The notes under the pieces are model-generated. The model was given only the letters and a program-made list of their open reading frames with translations, was not told where the DNA came from and did not search any database. Positions 43,596 through 52,185 of a DNA stretch of 64,000 nt are shown piece after piece. Location: positions 1,364,001 through 1,428,000 of the forward strand of contig NZ_JAUFQE010000001.1 of NCBI RefSeq assembly GCF_030409755.1, read 5' to 3'. The stretch comes from Vibrio lentus (GTDB taxonomy: Bacteria; Pseudomonadota; Gammaproteobacteria; Enterobacterales; Vibrionaceae). Made by a program: the position numbers and the translations under genes. Numbering within the stretch: the stretch's first letter is position 1; each line of letters starts with the position of its first letter.

Positions 43596-44486
43596 ATGGA
43601 TGTGAAAGTATTTAGAACCTTTCTTGAGGTTGCAAGGGTGCGCCATTTTGGGCGTGCAGCTGAAAACTTGTATTTAACACAAGCGGCGGTGAGTGCGCGA
43701 ATCAAACAGCTTGAAGGCTATTTTGATACTCAGCTCTTCATTCGTGACCGCAATAACATCAAGCTCACCTCTTCCGGTGAACGTTTGATTGGTTATGCTG
43801 AAGTGATGGTGTCTACCTTACAACAAGCCAAATTTGAGCTGTCGTTGGAAAGTGGCAAAGCCTTGCAGTTAACACTGGGTGGCACACCGAATATTTGGGA
43901 TGCGTATCTGCAAAACTGTTTGAGCGTAGTGACCGATTCTTTTGGTGGTTATGGTTTTATGGCAGAGGTGATGGGGCGCGAGCAACTGAACCGTAATTTG
44001 TTAGAACGAACCTTAGATATGGCTTTTGCGTTCGATCAGATCAAAGCGGAAGAGCTGAACTGTAAAAAAGTAGCTGATTTGGTTTTGGTGTTGGTATCAA
44101 CGCAACAAGATGATCTGGAATCTGTATTCCAACATAAATACGTTTATGTCGATTGGGGAACGCGTTTTGGTTCTGAACATGCCGAGCGTCACCCAAAAGT
44201 GCCCGCGCCGTATCTACGTACCTCAACGGCTCGTATCGCTTTAGATTTTATCTTAGAGAAAGGTGGCAGTGCGTATTTACCTGTTTCTATGGTTGAGCCG
44301 TTTATCGACTCAGGTCAGCTTCATAAGGTGAAAGGTGTTGAAGATTGGTATCGCCCTATTTACCTTAGCTACCGCAAAAGCAGCACCTCGGTTGACGCGA
44401 TCATTCAAGTTGAGAAGTTGGTTAACGAGATTGACCCATCGACTGCTTACACGTTGCAACAAGCCGCTGAGCAAGCACCAGAATAG
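43596..44486 (+). CDS. hdfR: LysR-family regulator HdfR
   Basis: This roughly 296-residue LysR protein begins MDVKVFRTFLEVARVRHFGRA, and its winged helix (LYLTQAAVSARIKQLEG) closely matches E. coli HdfR, a repressor of flhDC. ATG 43596 is chosen over 43587, as GAGA lies eight bases upstream. The divergent maoP partner supports the identification. The Vibrio target set is unknown. Confidence 0.87.
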   Translation: MDVKVFRTFLEVARVRHFGRAAENLYLTQAAVSARIKQLEGYFDTQLFIRDRNNIKLTSSGERLIGYAEVMVSTLQQAKFELSLESGKALQLTLGGTPNIWDAYLQNCLSVVTDSFGGYGFMAEVMGREQLNRNLLERTLDMAFAFDQIKAEELNCKKVADLVLVLVSTQQDDLESVFQHKYVYVDWGTRFGSEHAERHPKVPAPYLRTSTARIALDFILEKGGSAYLPVSMVEPFIDSGQLHKVKGVEDWYRPIYLSYRKSSTSVDAIIQVEKLVNEIDPSTAYTLQQAAEQAPE

Positions 44487-44536
44487 TGGTATTCGTTATC
44501 ACTATGGTGCTGATGAAGTAAAAAATTGATTCGATA

Positions 44537-44570
44537 AAAAATGGCTCCCTTGGGAGCCATTTTTGTTTTT
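44537..44570 (+). terminator. Terminator of hdfR
   Basis: ATGGCTCCC and GGGAGCCAT pair around TT, flanked by A- and T-runs; 50 bases after the stop codon. Confidence 0.88.
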
Positions 44571-44600
44571 AAACCAGTTTAAGCCTGGTATCTGTAACCT

Positions 44601-44695
44601 ATTTCAAAACGCTAAGTTTTCAAGGAGCTAAATTTTCAAAAGCACCAAATTGCAGAGCTCGTGTTTTCAAAGCGTTATGCTTTCAACAAGCTATA
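44601..44695. repeat. Degenerate 16-bp tandem repeat, about 6 units
   Basis: The motif wTTTCAA recurs at 44601, 44617, 44633, 44664 and 44680 with 15-16 base spacing (one unit is decayed); GCTA-like bases often follow. The array ends over the stop codon of the small gene at 44691. Confidence 0.6.
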
Positions 44696-44894
44696 GGTTC
44701 ATTAAGTTCTCAATGGACTCTTCAAGAGAGTGAGATAGATATGAATGGATCTGATGTCCATCGGTTGCGTCTATTTCAACCTTAGAAATCCCGTTGCTCG
44801 CTTTATCTTCAAGAAAGCTGAGAGATTGTTCGACTGATTGACTGGTGAGAACTTGTTGGTTTGATAAAACAATACGACACGTGTGTAAAACCAT
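44691..44894 (-). CDS. Small hypothetical protein
   Basis: This 67-residue frame has its ATG preceded by AAGGAAAAAGGCT. The protein has alternating strand/helix character (CRIVLSNQQVLTS, then SYLSHSLEESIENLMNL). I recognise no family. The RBS and the promoter-sized gap upstream support it moderately; its 3' end abuts the degenerate repeat. Confidence 0.5.
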   Translation of the reverse strand: MVLHTCRIVLSNQQVLTSQSVEQSLSFLEDKASNGISKVEIDATDGHQIHSYLSHSLEESIENLMNL

Positions 44895-45128
44895 AGCCTT
44901 TTTCCTTATTATTCAATAGGTCTCTGCATCTTGGCGTGCTAAGTACCTATCGTTGACGTTGTGAGAAGAACACCTTCTCTAGGTTAAATTTAGCCGAATT
45001 GAGTAAAATTAAAACCTTTTTTGTGATTTATCTGACCTTCGCTTCCGAAAATGGCTAGCGACAATGGAAGTTAACGGTAAACTTTTAGTTATCAGAATGA
45101 AGGTTATGATCAAAGGGAAGAGCACGAC

Positions 45129-46505
45129 ATGTCGAAAAGTATTCATCACAACAGTACGTTAACGAGTGAGCAGTGCCATTTAGCTCGTTATGCACGAGAT
45201 GCTCGTTTTGATGGGATGTTTTTTACTGCGGTGAAAACGACGGGTATTTTTTGTCGACCTATTTGCCCGGCAAGCCCACCCAAAGAAGAAAATGTCGAAT
45301 ACTTTTCTCATCAAGCTCAGGCTTTGAAAGCGGGTTATCGCCCCTGTTTACGTTGTCGCCCAGACAGCGCGCCTTTCTCTCCAGCGTGGAAAGGGGTTGA
45401 GACCACCTTTCTGCGAGCTATGCAATTAATCGATAACGGCGCGCTGAATTCGGGGTCGATTGTCGACCTTGCCACTCGATTAGGCATTTCAGATCGTTAT
45501 CTACGAACCCTATTCGACAATTACATCGGAGTGTCACCCAAGCAATATAGCCTTTATAGCCAGTTGATGTTTGCCAAGCAGTTACTGCATACCAGCAGCA
45601 TGAGTATTACAGACGTGGGCTTTGCGAGTGGTTTTAACAGCACGCGCCGTTTCAATGATGCCTTTCAAAAAGAGCTGCAGCTTTCGCCAAGTCACATCCG
45701 AAGAGCCAAACCAAGTAACAACCTAAGTAATCATATCCAACTCAGTTTTCATGGCCCGTTGGACTGGGATCATTTGCTGGGCTTTTATCGACGACGAATG
45801 ATTGAAGGCTTAGAAGAGGTGGGCGACGGCTATTACCAACGCACAGTGAATGTGAATGGTTCGACGGGCTGGTTCAAGGCCACTTTAGCCAAAGAGAGCA
45901 GCTTGGATATTGAGTTTGAGTTGGATGATATGAGCCAATTAAGAAGCTTGATCGCCAATATTCGACGTATGTTCGACCTTGATGTTGATATCAGCAAAGT
46001 TGAAGATTTCTTTACCACCATTGATCCCAACTTGGTTGCTAAGAGTGGTATTCGCATCCCTGGTGTGTGGAGTGCTTGGGAAGCCGGAGTAAGAGCGATT
46101 CTGGGCCAACAAGTTTCGGTAACGGCGGCGATTGGTCAGCTCAACCTATTGGTGAAAGAGCTTTCTGGTGAGCATGAGAAAGCCAGTTTCCCAACGCCTA
46201 AACAGATAGCGGAGGCTGATGTGAGCTTCTTGAGGATGCCGGGAAGTCGCAAGGAAACCTTAAAGCGTTTTGCCCAATACATGGTCGATAACGAAGCCGA
46301 GCATCCTTCTAAGTGGATTGACCTCAAAGGTATTGGTCCTTGGACGATCCAATATGCGCTGCTGCGTGGGCTCAGTGAACCTAACCATTTGCTCGTAGGC
46401 GATTTGGTGGTGAAGAAGTTCATCGAGCATCGTCCTGCTATTAATGCAGAGAGCGTTTCACCTTGGGGAAGCTACGCCACATTCCATTGTTGGAATCAAT
46501 CTTAA
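45129..46505 (+). CDS. alkA: Ada-type/AlkA fusion: methylphosphotriester sensor plus 3-methyladenine DNA glycosylase
   Basis: This 458-residue fusion starts with the Ada zinc domain (FCRPIC about 40 and CLRCRP about 75 supply the four cysteines). An AraC helix-turn-helix follows (LATRLGISDRYLRTLFDNYIG, about 117-137, described by its ends), and then AlkA with the HhH-GPD core (LKGIGPWTIQYALLRGL, about 398). It would sense and repair alkylated DNA and activate its own operon. ogt follows 25 bases later in the same direction. Confidence 0.92.
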   Translation: MSKSIHHNSTLTSEQCHLARYARDARFDGMFFTAVKTTGIFCRPICPASPPKEENVEYFSHQAQALKAGYRPCLRCRPDSAPFSPAWKGVETTFLRAMQLIDNGALNSGSIVDLATRLGISDRYLRTLFDNYIGVSPKQYSLYSQLMFAKQLLHTSSMSITDVGFASGFNSTRRFNDAFQKELQLSPSHIRRAKPSNNLSNHIQLSFHGPLDWDHLLGFYRRRMIEGLEEVGDGYYQRTVNVNGSTGWFKATLAKESSLDIEFELDDMSQLRSLIANIRRMFDLDVDISKVEDFFTTIDPNLVAKSGIRIPGVWSAWEAGVRAILGQQVSVTAAIGQLNLLVKELSGEHEKASFPTPKQIAEADVSFLRMPGSRKETLKRFAQYMVDNEAEHPSKWIDLKGIGPWTIQYALLRGLSEPNHLLVGDLVVKKFIEHRPAINAESVSPWGSYATFHCWNQS

Positions 46506-46530
46506 TCGGAATACTAAGCTAGGAGATATC

Positions 46531-47013
46531 ATGGCTAACCGTTTTACTTACTACGAGAGCCCTCTGGGCACAGTGACTTTACAGGCGAACGATGAAGGGC
46601 TGTTAGGTCTATGGTTTGAAATATACACCACCAAGCCTGAAGAATTAGGTGTTCGAGATGATGGCTTTCCGATCTTTGAATTGGTCACCGACCAACTCAA
46701 TCGTTACTTTTCGGGTGAGGTTATCCAGTTTTCTGTGCCAATCGCGGCAAAGGGCACGCCATTTCAGCAATCGGTTTGGCAAGCACTTACAACTATTCCT
46801 TACGGGGAAACATGGAGCTATGCACAACTGGCTGATGCAATCGGTAACCCAAAAGCAGTGCGTGCAGTGGGTTTAGCGAATGGAAAAAATCCGGTGTCAG
46901 TGATTGTGCCATGTCACCGAGTGATTGGTAAAAATGGCAAGCTGACCGGGTATGCGGGCGGTGTAGAACGCAAACAGCGTTTGTTATCTATTGAGGGAAG
47001 AATCGAGGAGTAG
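46531..47013 (+). CDS. ogt: Methylated-DNA-[protein]-cysteine S-methyltransferase
   Basis: This roughly 160-residue suicidal O6-alkylguanine transferase has the acceptor cysteine in VIVPCHRVIGKNG (about 124). The start is ATG 46531 with AGGAGAT seven bases upstream; a longer frame from 46444 overlaps the glycosylase. It forms an alkylation-repair operon with the Ada/AlkA fusion. Confidence 0.93.
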   Translation: MANRFTYYESPLGTVTLQANDEGLLGLWFEIYTTKPEELGVRDDGFPIFELVTDQLNRYFSGEVIQFSVPIAAKGTPFQQSVWQALTTIPYGETWSYAQLADAIGNPKAVRAVGLANGKNPVSVIVPCHRVIGKNGKLTGYAGGVERKQRLLSIEGRIEE

Positions 47014-47172
47014 AGAGTCTTTCTGTCGGTTTTTTGTTGAATATTACGCATTGATTACCGATGAACGTTGAGAGTTCTAAAGTGTGACTTCGCAATAAAA
47101 GTGGCTGCTTTCTGGAAAATATTTATTTGGTTGCATATTCTTTAACCATGTTCTCTAGGCAAGGATGCCCAA

Positions 47173-47559
47173 ATGAATAGCCATCACTCTCTAATAATTG
47201 GCTGCAGTAGCGCACTGTTACTAACAGGATGCTTAACGGATACCACTCGTCCCTTCGAAGTCCCTCGGCTTGTTTTATTCAGTGGTATGTACGAGAACGC
47301 AGATAATGAAAGTTATCTCGAATTCGAGTCAGGACAAGTCATTTATCAATCAGCAAACAGCAGTGTTACCCGCAGTTATCATGTCGAAGATGACCTGATC
47401 AACATTGAACTTAATTCAGGGAATAGCCGCGAGGGGCCGGGATTGGTAATGCGAATCCATCAAGAAGGTGCCATGCTAACGTGCAATCAGTGTCCAGCTA
47501 TGCAGTTAAGCAATGTCTGGACACGAGTTGAAAAACCATTAGATGATTCAACCCTCTAG
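47173..47559 (+). CDS. Small lipoprotein of unknown function
   Basis: This 128-residue protein has a lipoprotein signal (lipobox LLTGC, Cys near 20). The mature part is beta-rich with a CNQC motif near 104. I recognise no family. GGCAAGGA lies upstream of the ATG. It converges on nhaD, with a shared hairpin between. Confidence 0.6.
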   Translation: MNSHHSLIIGCSSALLLTGCLTDTTRPFEVPRLVLFSGMYENADNESYLEFESGQVIYQSANSSVTRSYHVEDDLINIELNSGNSREGPGLVMRIHQEGAMLTCNQCPAMQLSNVWTRVEKPLDDSTL

Positions 47560-47589
47560 AATAAGACTCTATCAAAACAGAGTCTTATT
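47560..47589. terminator. Bidirectional terminator between lipoprotein gene and nhaD
   Basis: AATAAGACTCT and AGAGTCTTATT form an 11-bp perfect stem around ATCAAAAC; A's follow on the plus side. It overlaps the nhaD stop codon. Confidence 0.75.
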
Positions 47590-49027
47590 AAAAAAGGTCA
47601 CCGTTCAACCAAAGGTGGGCAGCGATACTCACCACGTAACCAATCATGATCACTGGCATCCATTTCAGGTGACCAAAGAAAGTATATTTGCCGTGTGCCG
47701 CCCCCATTAATGCCACACCTGCAGCGCTACCAATCGACAATAAGCTACCGCCCACACCTGCCGTTAAGGTAATCAACAACCAGTTACCAATCGACATTTG
47801 AGGCTCCATTGATAACACCGCGAACATAACCGGAATATTATCGACAATTGCAGACAAGATCCCCACCATGATGTTGGCCCAAATTGGATCCCATTGGCTG
47901 TACATCACCCCAGACGCAAGTTCCAAATACCCAAGCAGGCTTAAACCACCGACGCACATTACAACACCATAGAAGAACAGCAGTGTGTCCCACTCGGCAT
48001 GCGAAACTCTTCGAAATACATCAAAGGGCACGACGGAGCCGAGTCGCTTCAATGCGCCCTCATCGTTGTTGGCAATCGCCACCGCTTTTTTCTTAGCGAG
48101 TGAGTTGGGTAAGGTCTTACGCAAGTAATAACCAAAGAACTGCAGATAGGCGAGCCCCATCATCATGCCCATTACAGGAGGGAAGTGAATCACGGCGTGG
48201 AAAGCGACAGCTGTGGCAATCGTCATGATGAACAAAAATACGATGCGTCTTGCGCCTCGCTTAAGTTCAATATGTTGATGCACCGTGTCGGGTTGAGTCG
48301 TCGGAACAAAGTAAGACATGATCAGGGCTGGAACAATGTAGTTCATGACTGAAGGGATAAATAGGGGAAGAAATTCGCTAAAACTCACGTAGCCTGCCTG
48401 CCATACCATCAGCGTTGTGATATCCCCGAATGGGCTGAATGCGCCGCCAGCATTGGCCGCAATTACGATATTCACACAGGCAAGGTTTACGAATTTTGGG
48501 TTTGAGCCCGCCACCTTGAGAACCACGGCACACATTAATAAAGCGGTGGTGAGGTTGTCGGCAATCGGCGAAATAAAGAAGGCCAGAATACCGGTTAACC
48601 AGAACAGAGAACGGAAGTTAAAGCCTTTACCCACCATCCAAGCCTGAAGCGCATCAAACAGTCTTCTTTCTTCCATAGCGCTGATGTACGTCATCGCGAC
48701 CAATAGGAAAAGCAGTAATTCGGCGTATTCGAGTAGGTTGTGTTCGAGTGCTTGTTTCGCTACCTCAGTGAGGTTGTGTTCTTGGTAGGTGAAGCCAATG
48801 ATGATCCAGATAAGGCCTGCAGCAAGTAAAACTGGCTTCGATTTCCGCAGCTTTAAATATTCTTCCATCATCACAACGATGTACGCGACAACAAAAATAG
48901 TTAGGGATAGGTAGCCAACAAATGAGTTGGTGAGTTTGAGAGGTTCTCCCAACTGAGCAGTAGCAGCGCCTGCCGTAGTAGAAAAAAACAATAAAGAGAG
49001 AACAACTGAAAGCTGGATACCTAGCAT
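47588..49027 (-). CDS. nhaD: Na+/H+ antiporter NhaD
   Basis: This 479-residue inner-membrane antiporter exchanges sodium (and lithium) for protons, important at alkaline and saline conditions in Vibrio. It has a signal-like first segment and about 12-13 membrane segments. FFISPIADNLTTALL (about 150) and NAGGAFSPFGDITTLMVW (about 192) are NhaD signatures with buried Asp residues. Monocistronic. Confidence 0.93.
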   Translation of the reverse strand: MLGIQLSVVLSLLFFSTTAGAATAQLGEPLKLTNSFVGYLSLTIFVVAYIVVMMEEYLKLRKSKPVLLAAGLIWIIIGFTYQEHNLTEVAKQALEHNLLEYAELLLFLLVAMTYISAMEERRLFDALQAWMVGKGFNFRSLFWLTGILAFFISPIADNLTTALLMCAVVLKVAGSNPKFVNLACVNIVIAANAGGAFSPFGDITTLMVWQAGYVSFSEFLPLFIPSVMNYIVPALIMSYFVPTTQPDTVHQHIELKRGARRIVFLFIMTIATAVAFHAVIHFPPVMGMMMGLAYLQFFGYYLRKTLPNSLAKKKAVAIANNDEGALKRLGSVVPFDVFRRVSHAEWDTLLFFYGVVMCVGGLSLLGYLELASGVMYSQWDPIWANIMVGILSAIVDNIPVMFAVLSMEPQMSIGNWLLITLTAGVGGSLLSIGSAAGVALMGAAHGKYTFFGHLKWMPVIMIGYVVSIAAHLWLNGDLF

Positions 49028-49185
49028 GGATTACGCTCCGAAGTTAATAAGTCATTAACACGGGTAAAAGCGTAGACCTAAATAACCATGTGGAGCGTGA
49101 TAGATATCTTAATAATTCAATAGATTATGTTGAAAATCAGAAACTATGATGGAAAGCTGAGATCATTGGAAAATAGAGATGAAGT

Positions 49186-49221
49186 GAAAAAGCTCTATCG
49201 AACACTATGCCGATAGAGCTT
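49186..49221 (-). terminator. Terminator of the 56-residue gene
   Basis: AAGCTCTATCG and CGATAGAGCTT form an 11-bp perfect stem; on the minus strand the stem is followed by TTTTTCAC. It starts 18 bases past the stop at 49239. Confidence 0.85.
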
Positions 49222-49238
49222 CTTCTAAATCGCCAACA

Positions 49239-49409
49239 TTATGCTGCATTCTGAGTAAACGTCATTGTTTGCTCTACAGCACATACCTCAACAGGCCAGC
49301 CGTAGGATTGGTATTCCATCGCAAGTTGGTCCGCAACCGCGCGAGAAACCGTTGCTGTGATCCACATACCTTTACCCATTACTTGATACTTAAGTGTTTT
49401 CATTTCCAT
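49239..49409 (-). CDS. Small conserved-looking protein (56 residues)
   Basis: On the minus strand an ATG at 49409 with GGAG upstream opens a 56-residue frame, starting MEMKTLKYQVMGKGMW and ending TFTQNAA at a TAA, followed by a strong terminator. It contains VSRAVADQLAMEYQSYGWPVEVC, a helix-then-strand pattern (about 21-43). The RBS, frame and terminator together make it a credible gene. Function unknown. Confidence 0.7.
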   Translation of the reverse strand: MEMKTLKYQVMGKGMWITATVSRAVADQLAMEYQSYGWPVEVCAVEQTMTFTQNAA

Positions 49410-49626
49410 ATTAACCACTGCTCTCCTTCAATATTGGCAGCGCGAAGTCTATAGCACCTCTATTTGCTGGAATTTCGAATTTAGCTCAAATCCTTTATAA
49501 AATGGCTCATCGTTTCCGCTTGGCTTAAAATCCAATCAACTGGAGGCAAACGGTTGTATTCTAAAAGCGAAATCACTTTTTAAGTATTTGTATTATAATA
49601 AAATTCAAATTGAGCACAAAAAGCCT

Positions 49627-49644
49627 TGTAAGAGATATCTCACG
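49627..49644. promoter_or_regulatory. VarA/GacA-box-like palindrome
   Basis: TGTAAGAGATATCTCACG resembles the GacA/VarA consensus TGTAAG-N6-CTTACA and differs from the csrB box at 51680 at only two of 18 positions. It lies 218 bases upstream of the 56-residue gene and 300 bases upstream of yjiH; which gene it serves is unclear. Confidence 0.45.
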
Positions 49645-49942
49645 AGATTATCAGAGATCGGCTTGTGTATGGGGTTCTTGCCTTAAGCTTGATTTGTGTG
49701 GCGACTGTGTGTGTTTTCGGTTGCGTTGTTGAAGCGAATTTGGATTAGTTTTGTATGTGAAATATTCTAAACTTTTTAGCAATAGCTTCTAGTTTTAAAT
49801 CCAAATCACAGTTTTATATGTTGCTGTTGTTCTTTTATTCAAACCGATACGCTATTTGATTTTGGTCAGTAACCTTTTGCTCATTAGTTTGCACTATCTA
49901 TACGTGTTCTGTTCCACATAAACGAGATGTATAGAGGTCCTT
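49645..49942. other. Upstream region of yjiH
   Basis: AT-rich sequence without a supported gene or clear GGA-hairpin RNA; presumably holds the yjiHG promoter. Confidence 0.4.
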
Positions 49943-50680
49943 ATGACTAATCCAACCAAAACCGATCGTAAAGTCACGATCGGCAGTTACATCGCACTCG
50001 CTTTCGCGGTTGTGTTCTTTTCAGGTTTAATGCAGTCCAACGAATGGTATGGCGTATTAGATTTTACGACGCTTAATGGTTCATTTGGCAAGGTCGCTTA
50101 CGATGTGAGTGAAACTGCCGATGGTATCCAAGCTGCGACTACTTCATTGCGAGGTAAAGGCGGTAGCGGTGCTCGCGACGGTTTCATTTTTGCTTTGACA
50201 CTTATTCCGACCGTGATGTTTGCGCTGGGTATGATCAACGTTCTTGAGCATTACGGCGCATTGGATGCAGCTCGTAAACTACTCACTCCACTACTTCGTC
50301 CTTTGATGGGTATTCCGGGCAACTCAGGCTTGGCACTGATCGCTTCTCTCCAAAGTACCGATGCGGGTGCTGCGATGACACGTCAGCTCAAAGATGAAGG
50401 GCATCTGACTAAGCGTGAAACCGATGTTTTCACCATGTTCCAGTTCACGGCGGGTGCGGCTATCGTTAATTTCTTCTCTTCAGGTGCGGTGCTGTTCACG
50501 CTGACGGCGATGGACGGTTCTCTTGCTGTAACTTCGTCTATTGGCTTAGCAGTTGCGGTGATGTTTGTTTTCAAATTTGTCGGTGCGAACCTATTCCGTA
50601 TTTACCTCAATATTACTGAAGGCAAAGAAGACAAACCAAAAGCAGATAAAGAACAAAAACTGGAAGAGGAAGTAGCATAA
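49943..50680 (+). CDS. yjiH: YjiH-family nucleoside-recognition membrane protein
   Basis: This 245-residue inner-membrane protein carries a Gate/nucleoside-recognition (SpmA-like) domain: IFALTLIPTVMFALGMINVL and GIPGNSGLALIASLQSTDAGAAM (about 130-152, described by its ends). The charged Lys/Glu-rich C-terminus is cytoplasmic. It is translationally coupled to yjiG (stop/start overlap of one base). Transport of a small molecule is likely but the substrate is not established. Confidence 0.88.
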   Translation: MTNPTKTDRKVTIGSYIALAFAVVFFSGLMQSNEWYGVLDFTTLNGSFGKVAYDVSETADGIQAATTSLRGKGGSGARDGFIFALTLIPTVMFALGMINVLEHYGALDAARKLLTPLLRPLMGIPGNSGLALIASLQSTDAGAAMTRQLKDEGHLTKRETDVFTMFQFTAGAAIVNFFSSGAVLFTLTAMDGSLAVTSSIGLAVAVMFVFKFVGANLFRIYLNITEGKEDKPKADKEQKLEEEVA

Positions 50681-51147
50681 TGAGCGAAGTTAAAGCAAAG
50701 AAACCAATGGTTACTGATATTTTCGTTGAAGGTGCTAAGAAAGGCTGGGTCATTGCGACTACCTCTACGGTACCTAACGTTCTAATGGCATTCGTCATCA
50801 TCAAAGCATTACAAATCACGGGTGCGCTGGATCTGATGGGCAGTGTGTTTGCACCTATCATGGCGGTGTTTGGTTTACCTGGCGAAGCGGCAGCGGTATT
50901 GATTGGCGCGTGGATGTCGATGGGCGGCGCAGTAGGTGTGGTTATCACGCTGTTTGACCAAGGTATTCTGAATGGCACTCATATTGCTATTTTGGCGCCA
51001 GCTATCTACTTGATGGGCTCTCAGGTGCAATACATGGGACGTATCATGGGCCCGATTGGTACTGAAGGTCGTTACATTCCGGTGATGATCGCGATTTCAG
51101 TGTTGAATGCCTTTGGTGCAATGTTCTTGATGAACATCATTTTGTAA
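50680..51147 (+). CDS. yjiG: YjiG-family membrane protein
   Basis: This 155-residue protein is the SpmB-like partner of YjiH: IATTSTVPNVLMAFVIIKAL and GLPGEAAAVLIGAWMSMGGAVGVV (about 67-90, described by its ends) match E. coli YjiG. It starts on the last base of yjiH (TAATG). In E. coli the pair neighbours the isoaspartyl dipeptidase gene iadA; that gene is absent here. Confidence 0.9.
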   Translation: MSEVKAKKPMVTDIFVEGAKKGWVIATTSTVPNVLMAFVIIKALQITGALDLMGSVFAPIMAVFGLPGEAAAVLIGAWMSMGGAVGVVITLFDQGILNGTHIAILAPAIYLMGSQVQYMGRIMGPIGTEGRYIPVMIAISVLNAFGAMFLMNIIL

Positions 51148-51207
51148 CGTGACTTTTAACGGTTAGCTGCTATTAACGGTTAGCTACTAACAGCTTTTAG
51201 ACGTTAC

Positions 51208-51519
51208 AAAAAAGGAAACCCCGTTTGGCTTTCACCAAACGGGGTCTATTCTTTTCGTAGCCATCCTGCTACTGCGCGTTACTTATCTTTCAATAGGTAA
51301 CTGGTGCTCCCTGCATCGTTCCTTGACGTGGCTAAATCCTTTAACCTATCCAATTCATCGCCGTCCTAGCGGTGTCCTTGCTAACTCATCATCCTGATAA
51401 GTGACTCTATCCTAGAGCATAACTTCCTTGCTGATAACTCATCCTAAGCCATCAAATCTTCATCCTGAAGATACCTAATCCGTTAGGCTTTTTCCTGTTC
51501 CCGCCAACTCCCTGTCGAC
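51208..51519 (-). ncRNA. csrB: CsrB-family small RNA sequestering CsrA
   Basis: On the minus strand a roughly 310-nt region starts GTCGACAGGGAG, as E. coli CsrB does. It holds about 15 GGA motifs, many in small hairpin loops, for example CTTCAGGATGAAG, CTCTAGGATAGAG and GTAGC-AGGATG-GCTAC. It ends in a strong terminator (ACCCCGTTTGG/CCAAACGGGGT then TTCCTTTTTT). Such RNAs bind many copies of CsrA and relieve its repression. A TAATAC -10 box lies 5 bases before the proposed start. A VarA/GacA box lies about 160-180 bases upstream, as in E. coli. Confidence 0.88.
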
Positions 51520-51523
51520 ATGT

Positions 51524-51554
51524 GTATTAAACACTGCGGAGGCTTTACTCACAA
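51524..51554 (-). promoter_or_regulatory. csrB promoter
   Basis: TAATAC (-10, at 51524-51529) and TTGTGA (-35-like, at 51549-51554) on the minus strand, with 19-base spacing, upstream of the proposed csrB start. Confidence 0.5.
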
Positions 51555-51679
51555 TCCACCTGAAAAAATAAATGCACTCGCTAACCGAAAGAAATATGCG
51601 TGGATTCATATAAAACAAGGGGTTGAGTTTGTGTTTTAGGAATTTTCTGCGAAGCTTGATTGTGATCTCTTACGTTCGG

Positions 51680-51697
51680 TGTGAGAGATCTCTTACA
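51680..51697 (-). promoter_or_regulatory. VarA/GacA (UvrY) upstream activating site of csrB
   Basis: TGTAAGAGATCTCTCACA matches TGTAAG-N6-CTTACA with one mismatch, about 160-180 bases before the csrB start, the distance seen for UvrY boxes at E. coli csrB. Confidence 0.75.
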
Positions 51698-51787
51698 AGT
51701 GTTCGGGCGCGAATATCCTTCTATGTTGACCTCATCCGTTAGTCTAGAGGTAAAACATGCCCAACAAACTCCAAGTAATAGGGAAAA

Positions 51788-52177
51788 ATGATGGTAACAG
51801 CACTTTACGCAGCTCTGCTGACAGTAGTAATGATTTGGTTGGCGATTGAGGTGATTAAACAGAGGCGAATCAATCTTGTTGCTCATGCCGATGGCGGTGT
51901 TGAGTCGTTACAGATAGCACGTTCGGCACAAAGTAACGCTATGGACTACATCCCAATCACAGTGATTTTGATGGGGTTGTTAGAGATGAATGGGGCTGGC
52001 GTGTGGCTTATTCATGTCATTGGTGTGGCGTTCATTCTGGGGCGAGTGATTCATGCAAAAGGGATCTTGGCGAAAAATTTTAAAGGCCGCAAAGTGGGGA
52101 TGGTGTTAACGCTTATCTGCATGATCTCTTTGATTGTCCTAAACTTAGCTTACCTACCTTTTGATAAAATGTTCTAG
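51788..52177 (+). CDS. MAPEG-family membrane protein
   Basis: This 129-residue protein has four membrane segments and the MAPEG signature region: RSAQSNAMDYIPITVILMGLLEMNG (about 46-70, described by its ends). Relatives (YecN type) resemble microsomal glutathione transferases, but bacterial roles are poorly known. Start ATG 51788, or the adjacent ATG at 51791; AGGG lies just upstream. It is followed within 10 bases by a small membrane protein gene. Confidence 0.85.
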   Translation: MMVTALYAALLTVVMIWLAIEVIKQRRINLVAHADGGVESLQIARSAQSNAMDYIPITVILMGLLEMNGAGVWLIHVIGVAFILGRVIHAKGILAKNFKGRKVGMVLTLICMISLIVLNLAYLPFDKMF

Positions 52178-52185
52178 GGAGCATT

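Noticed and set aside
49269..49454. A 61-codon plus-strand frame
   Set aside because: It is antisense to the 56-residue gene, which has the RBS and terminator.
51581..51886. A 101-codon minus-strand frame near csrB
   Set aside because: It overlaps the VarA box, the MAPEG start and the csrB upstream region, has no RBS and an odd composition; the RNA gene explains the region better.
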